DNA of 29,244 nt. Source: Lautropia sp. SCN 70-15. Lineage in GTDB: Bacteria; Pseudomonadota; Gammaproteobacteria; Burkholderiales; Burkholderiaceae_E. The DNA lies in NCBI GenBank assembly GCA_001724315.1, contig MEEC01000011.1:1-29244 (forward strand), written 5' to 3'. Position numbers and translations under genes: made by a program. This document shows, in pieces, positions 6,894 to 15,901 of the stretch. The stretch's first letter is position 1. Each line of letters opens with the position of its first letter. The notes beneath the pieces are model-generated. The model did no database searches. It saw only the letters and a list, made by a program, of their open reading frames with translations, and was not told the DNA's origin.

Positions 6894-9095
6894 TCAGGCG
6901 GCGGGGCCCACCTTGCCCGCGGCGATCGTCGCGATCGTGCGCTCGATCGCCGTTTCGGCGTCGGCGAGCCGAACGCGACCGGTGGCCAGCCAGCGCGCGA
7001 GTTCGGCGCGCTCGACCGGCCGCGCCACCTCGGGGTGGCGCGTGAGCACGAACAGCCGGCGGGTCGGACTGACCCAGGAGATCCTCAGGCGGCGCCGCGC
7101 GCCGTCGGGCTCCAGCAACTCAAGGGTATCGCCGCGGCGCAGGTCGCCCAGTTGCCTGGCGATCTCCGGGGACACCGGCGGCTCGGCGGGCCTGGAAGCG
7201 ACCGCTTCCCTGGGCGGCTCGGCCGGCTGCGCGAAGGCGGGCGGGTGGCTGGCGGGCCCGGCAGCGCCCGCCTTGGCGCGCTGGATCACCTCGCCGTGCC
7301 GCTTGAGCAATTCGTTGAAGAACCGCTCCTGGTCGCTCTTGTCGACGCCCGCCCGGGCCAGGCCCCGGTTCAGCTCGGCGATCAGCTTGGGCAAGAGGCT
7401 CGCGAGCCGAGGGATCTCCGAAGATTCCTTGGGCTGCACGCTCCAGACCAGGGCGTCGACGCAGGCCAGCGCGTCGCGCCAGGCCTCCTCGCCGTCCTCG
7501 ACCCGCAGCATCGCCATCACCCGGTACCAGCTGCGATCCAGGAAGTCGACCATGAAGGCGGGCGCCGATTCGCCTGCCCGCGCACGGATCTCGGCCCTGG
7601 CCCGCTCCTGCGCGAGGGCGAGCGCCTCGAGCCGCTCGGCCTGCCTGGCGAGCGCCGCGTCGCGCTCCATGCGGCGCTGGGATTCGATCGACAGGAGCAG
7701 GTCGAGGCGCATCGCGGCGTCCTCGAACACCGACAGGTCGCTCTCGAAGCTGGCGAGCAGCCAGTCGACGATCTCGGCCACGCCGCCGACCAGCGCGGAA
7801 TCGGGCCCCACGTCGGCATCCGGGTCGCTGGCCGCGCGGCAGATCTCGTCCAGCAGGCGGCGCATCGGATGCCGGCGGCTGGCGAAGAAGCTGCGGTCGA
7901 TCAGCGCGGCCTTCACCGCGACCACCTGCAGCCGCAGCAACTGCTGCTTGACCGTGTCGGGCAGGCGTCGATCCGCGTAGAGGTGGTCGAAGACCAGCGA
8001 GACGATCTCCACGGTGAGCTGGTCCAGCGGCGACCCCATGGTGCGCCCCTTCTCCAGCATCTCGTCCAGGAGCCTGGGGCCGCCCGCGCCGCTCTCGCCG
8101 CAACCGGCCTGGATCGCATGCAGGGAGTCGAGCAGGCCGCTTTCGACCGCCGGCGGCGTCTTGCCCGCGCCGAATCTGGCAGGATTCGCGAGCAGGCGCG
8201 CCGCCGCGAACCGCGCCGGCGTCGTGCCGTCCGCCAGCCGCGCGGCCAGCAGAGCGAACGGATCCTCGCCAGCCGGCACGGCCTCGATCGCCGGATCGGC
8301 AGCCGGCGCGAGCACCGGCGCCGGGGCGGCGGAGTCCTGCGCCGGCAGGGGCGGCTGGGCCGCCTTGGCGCGCCGGGCCTGGGCTTTCGCGGTCACCACC
8401 TGGGGCCGGATGCGGGGCAGGACGTGGTTGCTGCGCAGACGCTCGTTGACCGACGTGTAGATCGCGCCCAGGTTCGACGAGACATGGGGCTCGATCGCGT
8501 CCAGGAGCGCATCGCGCACGCCGGCTTCGGCGTTGAGCTGCGCCAGTGTCCGGCGCAGCGCCTCGAAGACCGCCTCGGGCGCAGCCGGGTGATTGTCCTC
8601 GTCGAACCAGTCGCCGGCCGCCAGGAACCCGAGCCGCGCCCGGATGCCGAGCACCTCGTCGGGGTCGAGCTTGCTGCGCGCGCGCTGGATGATCCGGTCG
8701 ATCGCGATCTTCTCCTCGATCACGCTGTCGTCGACCAGGGCCAGCCCGCCCGCCGGCGCGTCGGAAGGCCCGTCGTCGTCGCCGTGGATCCGGCGCGCGA
8801 AGATGTCGGCGAACATCTCCCGGAACCGGACCTCGATGTCGGCATGATGGCGACGCACCAGCGTGACCGCATCGAGCAGCGCCTGCTGGGCCGCAGGATC
8901 CCTGTTGCGCAGCGCCAGCGCGGTCAGGTCGTCGCCGACCTTCTTCAGCGCCTCGGCGATGGCGCCGGACAGCCGCGAGACCACCATCCCGCTGCAGTCC
9001 TGCAGCAGCGCGGAGCGACGCGCCGGGTCGATGGGCGCTTCGTCGTCGTCGCGGTCGTCGCGAGCGGTCGCGGTGCCAGCCTGCGCCAGGGACAT
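6894..9095 (-). CDS. DUF1631 family protein
   Basis: A 733-residue, mostly helical, soluble protein matching the DUF1631 family of beta- and gammaproteobacteria (usually about 700-800 residues). N-terminal features are CSGMVVSRLSGAIAEAL and the long charged helix RRHHADIEVRFREMF. The middle has a low-complexity Ala/Pro linker (about 225-280) and a helix-rich core. The C-terminal 80 residues (RRGDTLELLEPDGARRRLRI, then SPTRRLFVLTR) look like a small beta-barrel reminiscent of PilZ-type domains; this resemblance is my inference. No catalytic motif is evident and no function is established for the family. There is no clear Shine-Dalgarno at ATG 9095. It lies between maeB and the RNase gene on the same strand. 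Confidence 0.85.
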   Translation of the reverse strand: MSLAQAGTATARDDRDDDEAPIDPARRSALLQDCSGMVVSRLSGAIAEALKKVGDDLTALALRNRDPAAQQALLDAVTLVRRHHADIEVRFREMFADIFARRIHGDDDGPSDAPAGGLALVDDSVIEEKIAIDRIIQRARSKLDPDEVLGIRARLGFLAAGDWFDEDNHPAAPEAVFEALRRTLAQLNAEAGVRDALLDAIEPHVSSNLGAIYTSVNERLRSNHVLPRIRPQVVTAKAQARRAKAAQPPLPAQDSAAPAPVLAPAADPAIEAVPAGEDPFALLAARLADGTTPARFAAARLLANPARFGAGKTPPAVESGLLDSLHAIQAGCGESGAGGPRLLDEMLEKGRTMGSPLDQLTVEIVSLVFDHLYADRRLPDTVKQQLLRLQVVAVKAALIDRSFFASRRHPMRRLLDEICRAASDPDADVGPDSALVGGVAEIVDWLLASFESDLSVFEDAAMRLDLLLSIESQRRMERDAALARQAERLEALALAQERARAEIRARAGESAPAFMVDFLDRSWYRVMAMLRVEDGEEAWRDALACVDALVWSVQPKESSEIPRLASLLPKLIAELNRGLARAGVDKSDQERFFNELLKRHGEVIQRAKAGAAGPASHPPAFAQPAEPPREAVASRPAEPPVSPEIARQLGDLRRGDTLELLEPDGARRRLRISWVSPTRRLFVLTRHPEVARPVERAELARWLATGRVRLADAETAIERTIATIAAGKVGPAA

Positions 9096-9121
9096 GGTGG
9101 GGTGGTCGTGCTTCGGAGATG

Positions 9122-9200
9122 TGACCTGCCGAGGCTAAGAGCCGGCCCCGGGCAGGTCAATCGCGGCCGGCACGAACGGCGCCCTGCGGCGCCGCGTGCC
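9122..9200. other. two inverted repeats in the maeB-DUF1631 spacer
   Basis: The 169-base spacer holds two strong dyads. The first is TGACCTGCC at 9122-9130 with its exact complement at 9151-9159, enclosing a smaller GGCT/AGCC hairpin. The second is GGCACG-aac-GGCGCC at 9169-9183 with GGCGCC-g-CGTGCC at 9188-9200, a near-perfect 12-bp stem with a 4-base loop. Neither is followed by a T-run on the minus strand. They could end maeB transcripts, act as a processing site, or in the first case be an operator upstream of the DUF1631 gene. Confidence 0.5.
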
Positions 9201-9233
9201 GACGAACGGCGGGCCGGCCGTTGCGGACGGGCC

Positions 9234-9255
9234 GCCTGGCGCTCGCCTGGCGCTC
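9234..9255. repeat. 11-bp direct tandem duplication just past maeB
   Basis: GCCTGGCGCTC occurs twice back to back (9234-9244 and 9245-9255), followed by further GGCGCTCGCC-like copies reaching into the last maeB codons. It is a short replication-slippage type repeat with no evident function. Confidence 0.6.
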
Positions 9256-9264
9256 GGCGCTCGC

Positions 9265-11541
9265 CTATCGCTCGGCGATCGCGTCGACCACGGTCCAGGC
9301 AGTCATGTTGACGATCCGGCGCACCGTGGCCGAGGCGGTCAGGATGTGGACCGGGCGCGCGGCGCCGAGCAGCACCGGCCCGATCGCCACGTTGTTGCCG
9401 GCCGCGGTCTTGAGCAGGTTGTAGGAGATGTTGGCCGCGTCGATGCCGGGCAGCACCAGCAGGTTCGCCTCGCCGGCCAGCGTCGAGCGCGGCATGATCC
9501 GCCGGCGCAGCTCGCTGTCCAGGGCGGCGTCGCCGTGCATCTCGCCGTCGACCTCCAGCTCGGGCGCCTGCTCGCGCAGCAGCGCGAGGGCTTCGCGCAT
9601 CTTCTCGGCGCTCGGCTGGTTGGAGGTGCCGAAGTTGGAGTGCGACAGCAAGGCCACCTTGGGCCGGATGCCGAAGCGCAGCAGTTCGTCGGCGGCCATC
9701 CGGGTGATCTCGGCCAGCTGCGCGGCAGTGGGGTCGACGTTCACGTGGGTGTCGACCAGCGTGACCTGCCGGTTGGGCAGCATCAGCGTGTTCATGGCCG
9801 CATAGACCGTGCTGCCCGGCCGCCGGCCGATCACCTGGTCGATGTAGTGCAGGTGCAGCGAGTAGTGGCCGAAGGTGCCGCAGACCATGCCGTCTGCCTC
9901 GCCCATGTGGATCATCATCGCGCCGATCAGCGTGAGGCGGCGGCGCATCTCGATCTGCGCGTATTCCTCGGTGACGCCCTTGCGCTCGGTCAGGCGGTGG
10001 TACTCGCGCCAGTAGCGACCGTAGCGCTCGTCCCACTCCGGGTTGACGATCTCGAAGTCCACGCCCGGCCGGATCCGCAGCCCGAAGCGCTCGAGGCGCC
10101 GCTCGATGACCGCCGGGCGGCCCACCAGCAGCGGCCGGGCCAGCTTCTCGTCGACTACCACCTGGACCGCGCGCAGCACCCGCTCGTCCTCGCCCTCGGC
10201 ATACACGATCCGCTTGTCGGGCGAACGGCGCGCCGTCGAGAAGATCGGCTTCATGAAGTTGCCCGAGTGGTAGACGAACTGCTCGAGCTGCGAACGGTAG
10301 GCGTCGAAGTCGGCGATCGGGCGGGTGGCGACGCCGCTGTCCATCGCGGCCTTGGCCACCGCCGGCGCGATCTTCACGATCAGCCTGGGGTCGAAGGGCT
10401 TGGGAATCAGGTACTCGGGGCCGAAGCCGGTGCCGACCGCGCCGTAGGCGGCCGTGACCACCTCGCTGGACTCGGCCCGGGCCAGCTCGGCCACCGCCTG
10501 CACCGCGGCGACCTCCATCTCCCGGGTGATCGTGGTGGCGCCCACGTCGAGCGCGCCGCGGAAGATGAACGGAAAGCAGAGGACGTTGTTGACCTGGTTC
10601 GGATAGTCGGTTCGGCCGGTCGCGATGACCGCGTCGTCGCGGACCTTCTTCACCTCCTCGGGCATGATCTCGGGCGTGGGATTCGCCAGCGCGAACACCA
10701 GCGGCCGCGCGGCCATGCGCGCGACCATCTCGGGCTTGAGCACACCGCCGGCGGACAGGCCGAGGAATACGTCGGCGCCGTCGATGATCTCGGCCAGCGT
10801 GCGCTTGTCGGTCTTCTGCGCGAAGCGGGCCTTGTCGGGGTCCATCAGCTCGGCGCGGCCCTCGTAGACCACGCCGGCGATGTCGGCCACCCAGATGTTC
10901 TCGCGCTTCAGGCCGAGGTCCACCAGCAGTTGCAGGCAGGCCAGCGCCGCCGCGCCGGCGCCGCTGCAGACCAGCTTGACCTCGTCGATCTTCTTGCCCA
11001 CCACGGCGAGACCGTTGGTCATCGCGGCGCCGACCACGATCGCCGTGCCGTGCTGGTCGTCGTGAAAGACCGGGATCTTCAGCCGCTCGCGCAGCTTGCG
11101 CTCGACGATGAAGCAGTCCGGCGCCTTGATGTCCTCGAGGTTGATCGCGCCGAAGGTCGGCTCGAGCGCCGCGATGATCTCGACCAGCCTGTCCGGGTCG
11201 AGTTCGGCGAGCTCGATGTCGAAGACGTCGATGCCGGCGAACTTCTTGAACAGGACCGCCTTGCCCTCCATGACCGGCTTGGAAGCCAGCGGCCCGATGT
11301 TGCCGAGCCCCAGCACCGCCGTGCCGTTCGTGACCACGCCGACCAGGTTGCCGCGGCTGGTGTAGCGGAACGCGTTGGCCGGGTCGGCGACGATCTCCTC
11401 GCAGGCCGCCGCGACCCCGGGCGAGTAGGCGAGCGCCAGGTCTCGCTGGTTGACGAGCTGCTTGGTCGCGGTGACCGACAGCTTTCCGGGCCGGCCCTGC
11501 TCGTGGTATTCGAGGGCGGCCTTGCGAAGGTTCGGATCCAT
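9265..11541 (-). CDS. maeB: NADP-dependent malic enzyme with phosphotransacetylase-like C-terminal domain
   Basis: A 758-residue hybrid malic enzyme of the MaeB type, converting malate to pyruvate and CO2 with NADP reduction. The malic part includes Tyr39 in LALAYSPGVA, Lys94 in VMEGKAVLFKKFAG, the metal ligands around Glu136-Asp137 (NLEDIKAPD) and HDDQHGTA (160-167), and the dinucleotide loop CSGAGAAAL (192-200). From about residue 428 (PIFSTARRSPDKRIVYAEG) to the end it is a phosphate acetyl/butyryltransferase-like domain. In this family that domain is regulatory, sensing acetyl-CoA, rather than a proven catalyst. I took ATG 11541 (MDPNLRKAALEYHEQG), the conserved family start. The frame runs open to 11853, but the extension is unrelated low-complexity sequence. 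The gene supplies NADPH and pyruvate. Confidence 0.95.
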   Translation of the reverse strand: MDPNLRKAALEYHEQGRPGKLSVTATKQLVNQRDLALAYSPGVAAACEEIVADPANAFRYTSRGNLVGVVTNGTAVLGLGNIGPLASKPVMEGKAVLFKKFAGIDVFDIELAELDPDRLVEIIAALEPTFGAINLEDIKAPDCFIVERKLRERLKIPVFHDDQHGTAIVVGAAMTNGLAVVGKKIDEVKLVCSGAGAAALACLQLLVDLGLKRENIWVADIAGVVYEGRAELMDPDKARFAQKTDKRTLAEIIDGADVFLGLSAGGVLKPEMVARMAARPLVFALANPTPEIMPEEVKKVRDDAVIATGRTDYPNQVNNVLCFPFIFRGALDVGATTITREMEVAAVQAVAELARAESSEVVTAAYGAVGTGFGPEYLIPKPFDPRLIVKIAPAVAKAAMDSGVATRPIADFDAYRSQLEQFVYHSGNFMKPIFSTARRSPDKRIVYAEGEDERVLRAVQVVVDEKLARPLLVGRPAVIERRLERFGLRIRPGVDFEIVNPEWDERYGRYWREYHRLTERKGVTEEYAQIEMRRRLTLIGAMMIHMGEADGMVCGTFGHYSLHLHYIDQVIGRRPGSTVYAAMNTLMLPNRQVTLVDTHVNVDPTAAQLAEITRMAADELLRFGIRPKVALLSHSNFGTSNQPSAEKMREALALLREQAPELEVDGEMHGDAALDSELRRRIMPRSTLAGEANLLVLPGIDAANISYNLLKTAAGNNVAIGPVLLGAARPVHILTASATVRRIVNMTAWTVVDAIAER

Positions 11542-11671
11542 GGCTGAACGCTTTCCGTGAGTGCTTTGCGCGGGTGTCTGAGTGCTTCGCGCGGGCGACC
11601 GGGCGCCGTGCGCGGGCAACTGCGCGGCTCTTCCGGCCGGCAGGGCCTGAAAGGATACTCGCCCGCCGCGA

Positions 11672-12820
11672 TCAGGGCCTGAGCCACCCTGCGCGGACCG
11701 CGTGATGAGCGGCGATTCCGAACAGGACCGCGGCGCCTGCGTTCCAGGTCGCGATGCCGGCGGTGGCCAGCAACACGAAGCGGTCGGTCTTCTCGGCCTC
11801 GGGATCGCGGCTGCCGAGGGCCAGCTCCACCCCCGCGAGGAAGAGGATGACACCCAGCACCGGCGCCGGCACCAGCTCGAACAGCAGGCCGATGGCGTCG
11901 CCGAAGAAGAGCGCGAGCACGACCAGCGCCGCGCCGAGCATGATCGCCGCGCCGCCCGTCCGGGCGCCGAATCGCACGTGGCCAGCCATGCCGCCGGCGC
12001 CGTGGCACATCGGCACGCCGCCGCCGGCGCTGGCCAGCAGGTTCATCAGGCCGGTGGACAATGCCACCCTGCGCTCGTCGATCGGACGGTCCGGGAACAG
12101 CCGGTTGTTCTCGGCGGTGATCGCCACCAGCGCGTTGCCGAAGGTCAGCGGCAGCTGCGGCAAGGCCAGCAGCAAGGCTCCGGTCCACAGGTCCGATGCC
12201 GACAGGCCGGGCCAGGCGAAGGCGGGCCAGCGCAGCGCCGCCTGCTGGTCGCCGAGCCGGGCGGCGAGCGAGGGGTCGCGCAGCAGCGCGATCGCCGCCC
12301 CGACGGCGAGCAGTGCCAGCATCGCCGGCCAGCGCCGCGAAAGCATGAGCAAGGTGACGGCCAGCATCACCGCCGAGAGCAGCCACTGCCCGGCCATCAT
12401 CCGGACGCCCTCGAGCATGAAGGCGAAACCGAGCCCCATGACCACGCCGAGCAGCGCGGCGCGCGGCACCAGGCGGGCCAGGCGCGCCGCCAGCCCGGAC
12501 ACCGCCAGCGCCAGCCAGATCAGCCCGGTCACCAGCCCCGCTGCGACGACCGCGTCGCCGGTGAGGCCGCCGGAGACCGCGGCCTGGGTCAGCGCGGTGG
12601 CGCCGATCGCCTTCATCGGCTGGACCGGGAAAGGCGTGCGGAACACCGCGCCCACGACCAGCAGCGCCACGCCGAAAGGCAGCAGCACGGCCGTGGCATC
12701 CATCTTCAGCACGGCCACGTAGGCGACCACGAAGGGGATCAGCGTGCCGAGGTCCCCGAACGCGCCGCCGACCTCGGCGAGGTCGAAGCGGTTGCGGGGA
12801 CGGGCAGCGCCTTGTCGCAC
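11672..12820 (-). CDS. MOT1-type sulfate/molybdate transporter
   Basis: A 382-residue polytopic membrane protein with about ten hydrophobic segments. It fits the putative sulfate/molybdate transporter (MOT1) branch of the SulP superfamily, without a STAS domain. Family signatures are FDLAEVGGAFGDLGTLIPF (12-30), PFPVQPMKAIGA, LPQLPLTFGNALVAI and GGGVPMCHGAGGMAGHVRFGARTG. The start is GTG at 12818-12820, and the preceding base on the minus strand ends the TAA stop of the FAD/Fe-S dehydrogenase, so the two genes abut without a spacer and are probably translationally coupled. The substrate (molybdate, sulfate or another oxyanion) cannot be told from sequence. The coupling suggests a link to the oxidation pathway. 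Confidence 0.85.
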   Translation of the reverse strand: MRQGAARPRNRFDLAEVGGAFGDLGTLIPFVVAYVAVLKMDATAVLLPFGVALLVVGAVFRTPFPVQPMKAIGATALTQAAVSGGLTGDAVVAAGLVTGLIWLALAVSGLAARLARLVPRAALLGVVMGLGFAFMLEGVRMMAGQWLLSAVMLAVTLLMLSRRWPAMLALLAVGAAIALLRDPSLAARLGDQQAALRWPAFAWPGLSASDLWTGALLLALPQLPLTFGNALVAITAENNRLFPDRPIDERRVALSTGLMNLLASAGGGVPMCHGAGGMAGHVRFGARTGGAAIMLGAALVVLALFFGDAIGLLFELVPAPVLGVILFLAGVELALGSRDPEAEKTDRFVLLATAGIATWNAGAAVLFGIAAHHAVRAGWLRP

Positions 12821-15800
12821 TTACTGCGCGGCGGGCCGCCGGCCGCTGCCGTCCAGGGCGCGGTCGAGCAGCACCGCCACGTGCACCGCGTCGCGGCTCG
12901 CCCCGTCGGCGATCTGGTGACGGCAGCTGGTGCCGTCGGCCACCACCACCGTGTCCGGGCCGGCCTCGCGCACCGCCGGCAGCAGCGACAGCTCGCCCAT
13001 CTTCATCGAGACCTCGTAGTGCTCGGCCTCGTAGCCGAAGGCCCCGGCCATGCCGCAGCAGCTCGACTCGACCGTCTTCACCTCGAGGCGCGGCACCAGC
13101 TTCAGCACGGTCTCGATCGGACGCACCGCGTCGAAGGCCTTCTGGTGGCAGTGGCCGTGGAGCAGCGCGGTGCGCTCGGGCAAGGCCTGCAGCGGCAGCG
13201 ACAGGCGACCCTCCGCGTGCTCGCGCGCGAGGAACTCCTCGAACAGCAGGGCCTGTCCGGCCAGGCGGCGCGCGGCGTCGCCCAGGCCCATGACCAGGAA
13301 CTCGTCGCGCATCGTGAGCAGGCAGGAGGGCTCCAGGCCCACCACCGGCACGCCCCGCTCGACGTAGGGCGCGAGCGCGGCCAGCGTGCGCCGCGCCTCG
13401 GCGCGCGCCTCATCGACCAGGCCGGCGGACAGGAAGGTGCGGCCGCAGCACAGCGGGCGCGCAGGATCGGCGTCGGCCGCGGCGCGCGCCACGTGGACGC
13501 GGTAACCGGCGGCCTGCAGCACCCTGCGTGCGGCGCGCAGGTTGTCGGGTTCGAACCAGTTGTCGAAGGTGTCTGCCCACAGCACCACCTCGCCCACGGC
13601 CTCGCCCGCCGCGGCGCCGGGCGGCAAGGCGTCGAGCCCCGGATCGGCGGTGAACGGGTCGCCGCGCCAGCGCGGCAGGCTGCGCTTCGCCGAAAAGCCG
13701 AGCAGCTTCTCCGACAGGCGCGCGGCGCCCGGCAGCGTGTCGCGCAGGTTCAGCAGCCAGCGCAGCCGCGAGGCCCAGGCCGCGTAGCGCGGCATGTAGG
13801 CGATCAGCCGGTCCTTGAGGCGAAGGCCGTGCTTCTTCGTATAGTGGTGCTGGAACTCGATCTTCATCCGGGCCATGTCGACGCCGGTCGGGCAATCGCG
13901 CTTGCAGCCCTTGCAGCCCACGCACAGGTCCATCGTCTCGCGCATGGCCGGGGAGGTCAGCGCCTCGTGGCCCAGCTGCCCCGACAGCGCGAGCCGCAGC
14001 GTGTTCGCGCGGCCGCGGGTCAGGTGTTTCTCGTCCTTCGTGACCCGCCAGCTCGGGCACATGGTGCCGGCGTCGAACTTGCGGCAGTGCCCGTTGTTGT
14101 TGCACATCTCGGCGGCCTTCGCGAAGCCGCGCGCCGGATCGCCGCCGGTGCCGGGCGCGCTGACCTGCTCGGTCACCGGGTCGGCGGTCACGTCCCAGGC
14201 CGACCAGTCGAGCGCGGTGGACAGGGGCAGCGCGGCGTGGCCCGGCGGATAGCGGAACAGCCGCGAGTCGTCCATCTTCGTGCCGCGCACGATCTTGCCC
14301 GGGTTCATCAGCCCCAGCGGGTCGAACAGGTCCTTGACCTCCTCGAAGGCCCTGGTGAGCCGCTCGCCGAACTGCCAGCCCACCCACTCGGTGCGCACCA
14401 GGCCGTCGCCGTGCTCGCCCGAGAAGGCGCCCTTGTAATGGCGGACCAGCTCGGCGGCCTCTTCGGCGATCTCGCGCATCTTCGCGGCGCCGTCCTGGCG
14501 CATGTCGAGGATGGGCCGCACGTGAAGCGTGCCGACCGAGGCGTGCGCATACCAGGTGCCGCGGGTGCCGTGCCTGGCGAACACGTCGGTCAGGCGGTCG
14601 GTGTACTCGGCGAGGTGCTCCAGCGGCACCGCGCAGTCCTCGATGAAGGAGACCGGCTTGCCGTCGCCTTTCAGCGACATCATGATGTTCAGGCCCGCCT
14701 TGCGGACGTCCCACAAGGCCTTCTGCGCCTTCTCGTCGGGCATCTCCACGACGCTGCCGGGCAGGCCCAGGTCGCCCATCAGCTCCACCAGCCGCGCGAG
14801 CCGGGCGAGCAGCTCGTCGCGGTCCTCGCCCGAGAACTCGACCAGCAGGATCGCCTCGGGCGGCTTGCCTTCGCGCTCGATCAGCGCGCGCTCGATCGTG
14901 GGCCGGAACACAGGGTTGGCGCGCGAGAGCTCGATCATCGTGCGATCGACCAGCTCGACCGCGCTGGGCCCGAGCTTCACGATGTGCTGGGCGCTGTCCA
15001 TCGCGGCCCAGAAGGTCGGGAAGTTGACGACGCCCAGCACGCGCGCCTTCGGCAAGGGCGAGAGCTTGAGCACCAGCCGGCGGAAGTAGCCCAGCGTGCC
15101 CTCCGAGCCGACCAGCAGGTGCGCCAGGTTGACCGAGCCGTCGTCGGTGTAGGGCCGTTCCGACTGCGGGTTGAAGACGTCGAGGTTGTAGCCGCCCACG
15201 CGCCTCAGGACCTTGGGCCAGACGCGCGCGATCTCGTCGCGCTCGCGCGCGCCGAGCGCGAACAGTCGCGCGACCAGCTCGCCCGCGCGCCCGGACGCCA
15301 TCGCCCGCCCGGCGTTCACGCCGAAGGGGCCGAAGTACTCGGACACGCCGTCGGACAGGATCGCCTCGATGCCCAGCACGTTGTGCACCATGTTGCCGTA
15401 GGCGATCGAGCGCGACCCGCAGGAGTTGTTGCCGGCCATCCCGCCGATCGTGGCCTGCGCCGAGGTGGACACGTCCACCGGGAACCAGAGGCCGTGCGGC
15501 TTGAGGTACGCGTTGAGATGGTCGAGCACGATGCCGGGCTGGACCTCGACGGTGCGCGCCTGCGCATCGAAGGCGATCACCTTGTTCAGGTGACGGCTGT
15601 TGTCGATGACCAGCGCCTCGCCGACGGTCTGGCCGCACTGGCTGGTGCCGCCGCCGCGCGGCAGGATGGGCACGCGCATCTCGCGGGCCAGGTCGATCGC
15701 GGCGACCACGTCGGCCTCGTCGGCGGGCACCACGACGCCGACCGGGTCGACCTGGTAGATCGAGGCGTCGGTTGCGTAGCGGCCTCGCGAGGCGGCATCG

Positions 15801-15901
15801 AAGAGCACGTCGCCGCGCAGCACGCGGCGAAGCCGCTGGGCGAGGCGGCTGCGGTCCAGCGAGGCAGTCCGCAGCATGCGGACCGGGGTGGGAGCGTTCA
15901 T
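12821..15901 (-). CDS. FAD- and Fe-S-dependent 2-hydroxyacid dehydrogenase (YdiJ-like)
   Basis: A 1026-residue flavoprotein of the D-lactate / D-2-hydroxyglutarate dehydrogenase superfamily; E. coli YdiJ has the same architecture and about the same length. In order: an FAD-binding PCMH domain with the loop PRGGGTSQCGQTVG (81-94) and ATIGGMAGNNSCGSRS; an FAD-oxidase C-terminal domain with GEHGDGLVRTEW; a ferredoxin-like domain with cysteines 600, 606 and 615 (MCNNNGHC...MCPS) and 660, 663, 666 and 670 (CVGCKGCKRDCP); and a CCG domain with PLCCGRTF and ESSCCGMAGAFGYE (Cys948-949). It probably oxidises a D-2-hydroxy acid to the 2-oxo acid and passes electrons to the respiratory chain; the exact substrate is unknown. 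ATG 15901 overlaps the GntR stop by 4 bases (ATGA), showing coupling to the regulator. Confidence 0.9.
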   Translation of the reverse strand: MNAPTPVRMLRTASLDRSRLAQRLRRVLRGDVLFDAASRGRYATDASIYQVDPVGVVVPADEADVVAAIDLAREMRVPILPRGGGTSQCGQTVGEALVIDNSRHLNKVIAFDAQARTVEVQPGIVLDHLNAYLKPHGLWFPVDVSTSAQATIGGMAGNNSCGSRSIAYGNMVHNVLGIEAILSDGVSEYFGPFGVNAGRAMASGRAGELVARLFALGARERDEIARVWPKVLRRVGGYNLDVFNPQSERPYTDDGSVNLAHLLVGSEGTLGYFRRLVLKLSPLPKARVLGVVNFPTFWAAMDSAQHIVKLGPSAVELVDRTMIELSRANPVFRPTIERALIEREGKPPEAILLVEFSGEDRDELLARLARLVELMGDLGLPGSVVEMPDEKAQKALWDVRKAGLNIMMSLKGDGKPVSFIEDCAVPLEHLAEYTDRLTDVFARHGTRGTWYAHASVGTLHVRPILDMRQDGAAKMREIAEEAAELVRHYKGAFSGEHGDGLVRTEWVGWQFGERLTRAFEEVKDLFDPLGLMNPGKIVRGTKMDDSRLFRYPPGHAALPLSTALDWSAWDVTADPVTEQVSAPGTGGDPARGFAKAAEMCNNNGHCRKFDAGTMCPSWRVTKDEKHLTRGRANTLRLALSGQLGHEALTSPAMRETMDLCVGCKGCKRDCPTGVDMARMKIEFQHHYTKKHGLRLKDRLIAYMPRYAAWASRLRWLLNLRDTLPGAARLSEKLLGFSAKRSLPRWRGDPFTADPGLDALPPGAAAGEAVGEVVLWADTFDNWFEPDNLRAARRVLQAAGYRVHVARAAADADPARPLCCGRTFLSAGLVDEARAEARRTLAALAPYVERGVPVVGLEPSCLLTMRDEFLVMGLGDAARRLAGQALLFEEFLAREHAEGRLSLPLQALPERTALLHGHCHQKAFDAVRPIETVLKLVPRLEVKTVESSCCGMAGAFGYEAEHYEVSMKMGELSLLPAVREAGPDTVVVADGTSCRHQIADGASRDAVHVAVLLDRALDGSGRRPAAQ

